Part shown: piece after piece, positions 6,533 through 6,851 of the stretch
How positions within the stretch are numbered: the stretch's first letter is position 1
How the letters are laid out: each line of letters begins with the position of its first letter
NCBI GenBank assembly: GCA_903906615.1
Contig: CAIVKT010000041.1
Span: 1-6,851 of the forward strand
Direction: 5' to 3'
Length of the DNA: 6,851 nt
DNA from: an uncultured Bacteroidota bacterium
Lineage (GTDB): Bacteria; Bacteroidota; Bacteroidia; Chitinophagales; Chitinophagaceae
Made by a program: the position numbers and the translations under genes
Notes under the pieces: model-generated
What the model was told of the DNA's origin: nothing
What the model saw: the letters and a program-made list of their open reading frames with translations, nothing else
Database searches by the model: none

Positions 6533-6851
6533 TTACAAACTCCCCCTGCACATACGTATCATCTTCAACGCAGTAATAGCAGCCTCTTCGCCTTTGTGGC
6601 CATGAATGCCACCGAGGCGCTCCCATGCCTGGTCTTCGTTGTCGAGGGTGAGTACGCCGAATATCACCGGTATGGGCAGAGTAAGATTGAGCTGTAGTAT
6701 GCCGTCCGTCACTGCGCGGCACACATAATCGAAGTGCGGGGTGCCACCACGTATCACTGCGCCAAAGGCTATGATGGCTTCGGGCTTTTCTATATTGTCC
6801 TTATGCTTTTCCCATATGTGCTTGCAGGCGAAGGGCAGCTCAAAGCAGCCG
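6533..6851 (-). CDS. ribH: 6,7-dimethyl-8-ribityllumazine synthase, C-terminal part; runs off the right edge
   Basis: This is the penultimate enzyme of riboflavin synthesis in the cytoplasm. It condenses 5-amino-6-ribitylaminouracil with 3,4-dihydroxy-2-butanone 4-phosphate. The 105 visible residues begin in the conserved GCFELPFA stretch and carry the family core in order: AFGAVIRGGTPHFDYVC with the active-site His in HFDYV, IPVIFGVLTLDNEDQAWER with the phosphate-binding Arg, and HKGEEAAITALKMI. The frame stops with TAA at 6535-6533. Full proteins are about 155-160 residues, so roughly 50 N-terminal residues and the start lie beyond the window. The gene is convergent with the lipoprotein gene, with a 50-bp gap, and looks intact as far as seen. 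Confidence 0.96.
   Translation of the reverse strand, partial: GCFELPFACKHIWEKHKDNIEKPEAIIAFGAVIRGGTPHFDYVCRAVTDGILQLNLTLPIPVIFGVLTLDNEDQAWERLGGIHGHKGEEAAITALKMIRMCRGSL

Overview
The window looks like a chromosomal segment from a Bacteroidota bacterium, probably near the Chitinophagaceae/Sphingobacteriia. The grounds are indirect. There is a secreted protein with an N-terminal 'FIENKGQ' domain and beta-propeller (SBBP) repeats, a large two-part PIG-L deacetylase, a 'SCKK'-type small lipoprotein, an exact TAnnTTTG promoter element, and no clear Shine-Dalgarno sequences. Most coding sequence has moderate GC (about 55% in parts of the symporter counted by hand). Promoter regions and one small gene are clearly AT-richer.

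Layout. (1) Positions 1-1275, minus strand: the N-terminal 425 codons of a secreted SBBP-repeat protein that runs off the left edge. (2) 1276-1509: an AT-rich divergent intergenic region with a good promoter candidate for the rightward gene and a weak one for the leftward gene. (3) 1510-3975, plus strand: a secreted PIG-L/LmbE-type zinc deacetylase of 821 residues with a C-terminal amidotransferase-like region. (4) 3976-4280: a non-coding stretch with a perfect 10-bp hairpin, then two tandem copies of a ~115-bp structured repeat plus the start of a third. The second stem of the repeat differs between the copies but stays paired. (5) 4281-4385: a 34-codon single-helix membrane peptide whose stop overlaps (ATGA) the start of (6), a sodium:solute symporter of 554 residues (4382-6046). 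(7) 6036-6482: a 148-residue AT-rich lipoprotein of unknown function, overlapping the end of the symporter. (8) 6533 to the right edge, minus strand: the C-terminal two thirds of lumazine synthase (ribH), convergent with the lipoprotein.

How the genes may work together (inference): the exported deacetylase and the inner-membrane symporter could form a small scavenging module. The enzyme would remove N-acyl groups from an amino-sugar-like substrate outside the cytoplasm, and the symporter, perhaps with its coupled small peptide, would import a product. The substrate cannot be read from the sequence. RibH is an ordinary riboflavin gene on the other strand. The most unusual items are the covarying structured repeat and the unannotated-size peptide coupled to the symporter. 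I see no complete mobile element, CRISPR array, tRNA or rRNA.
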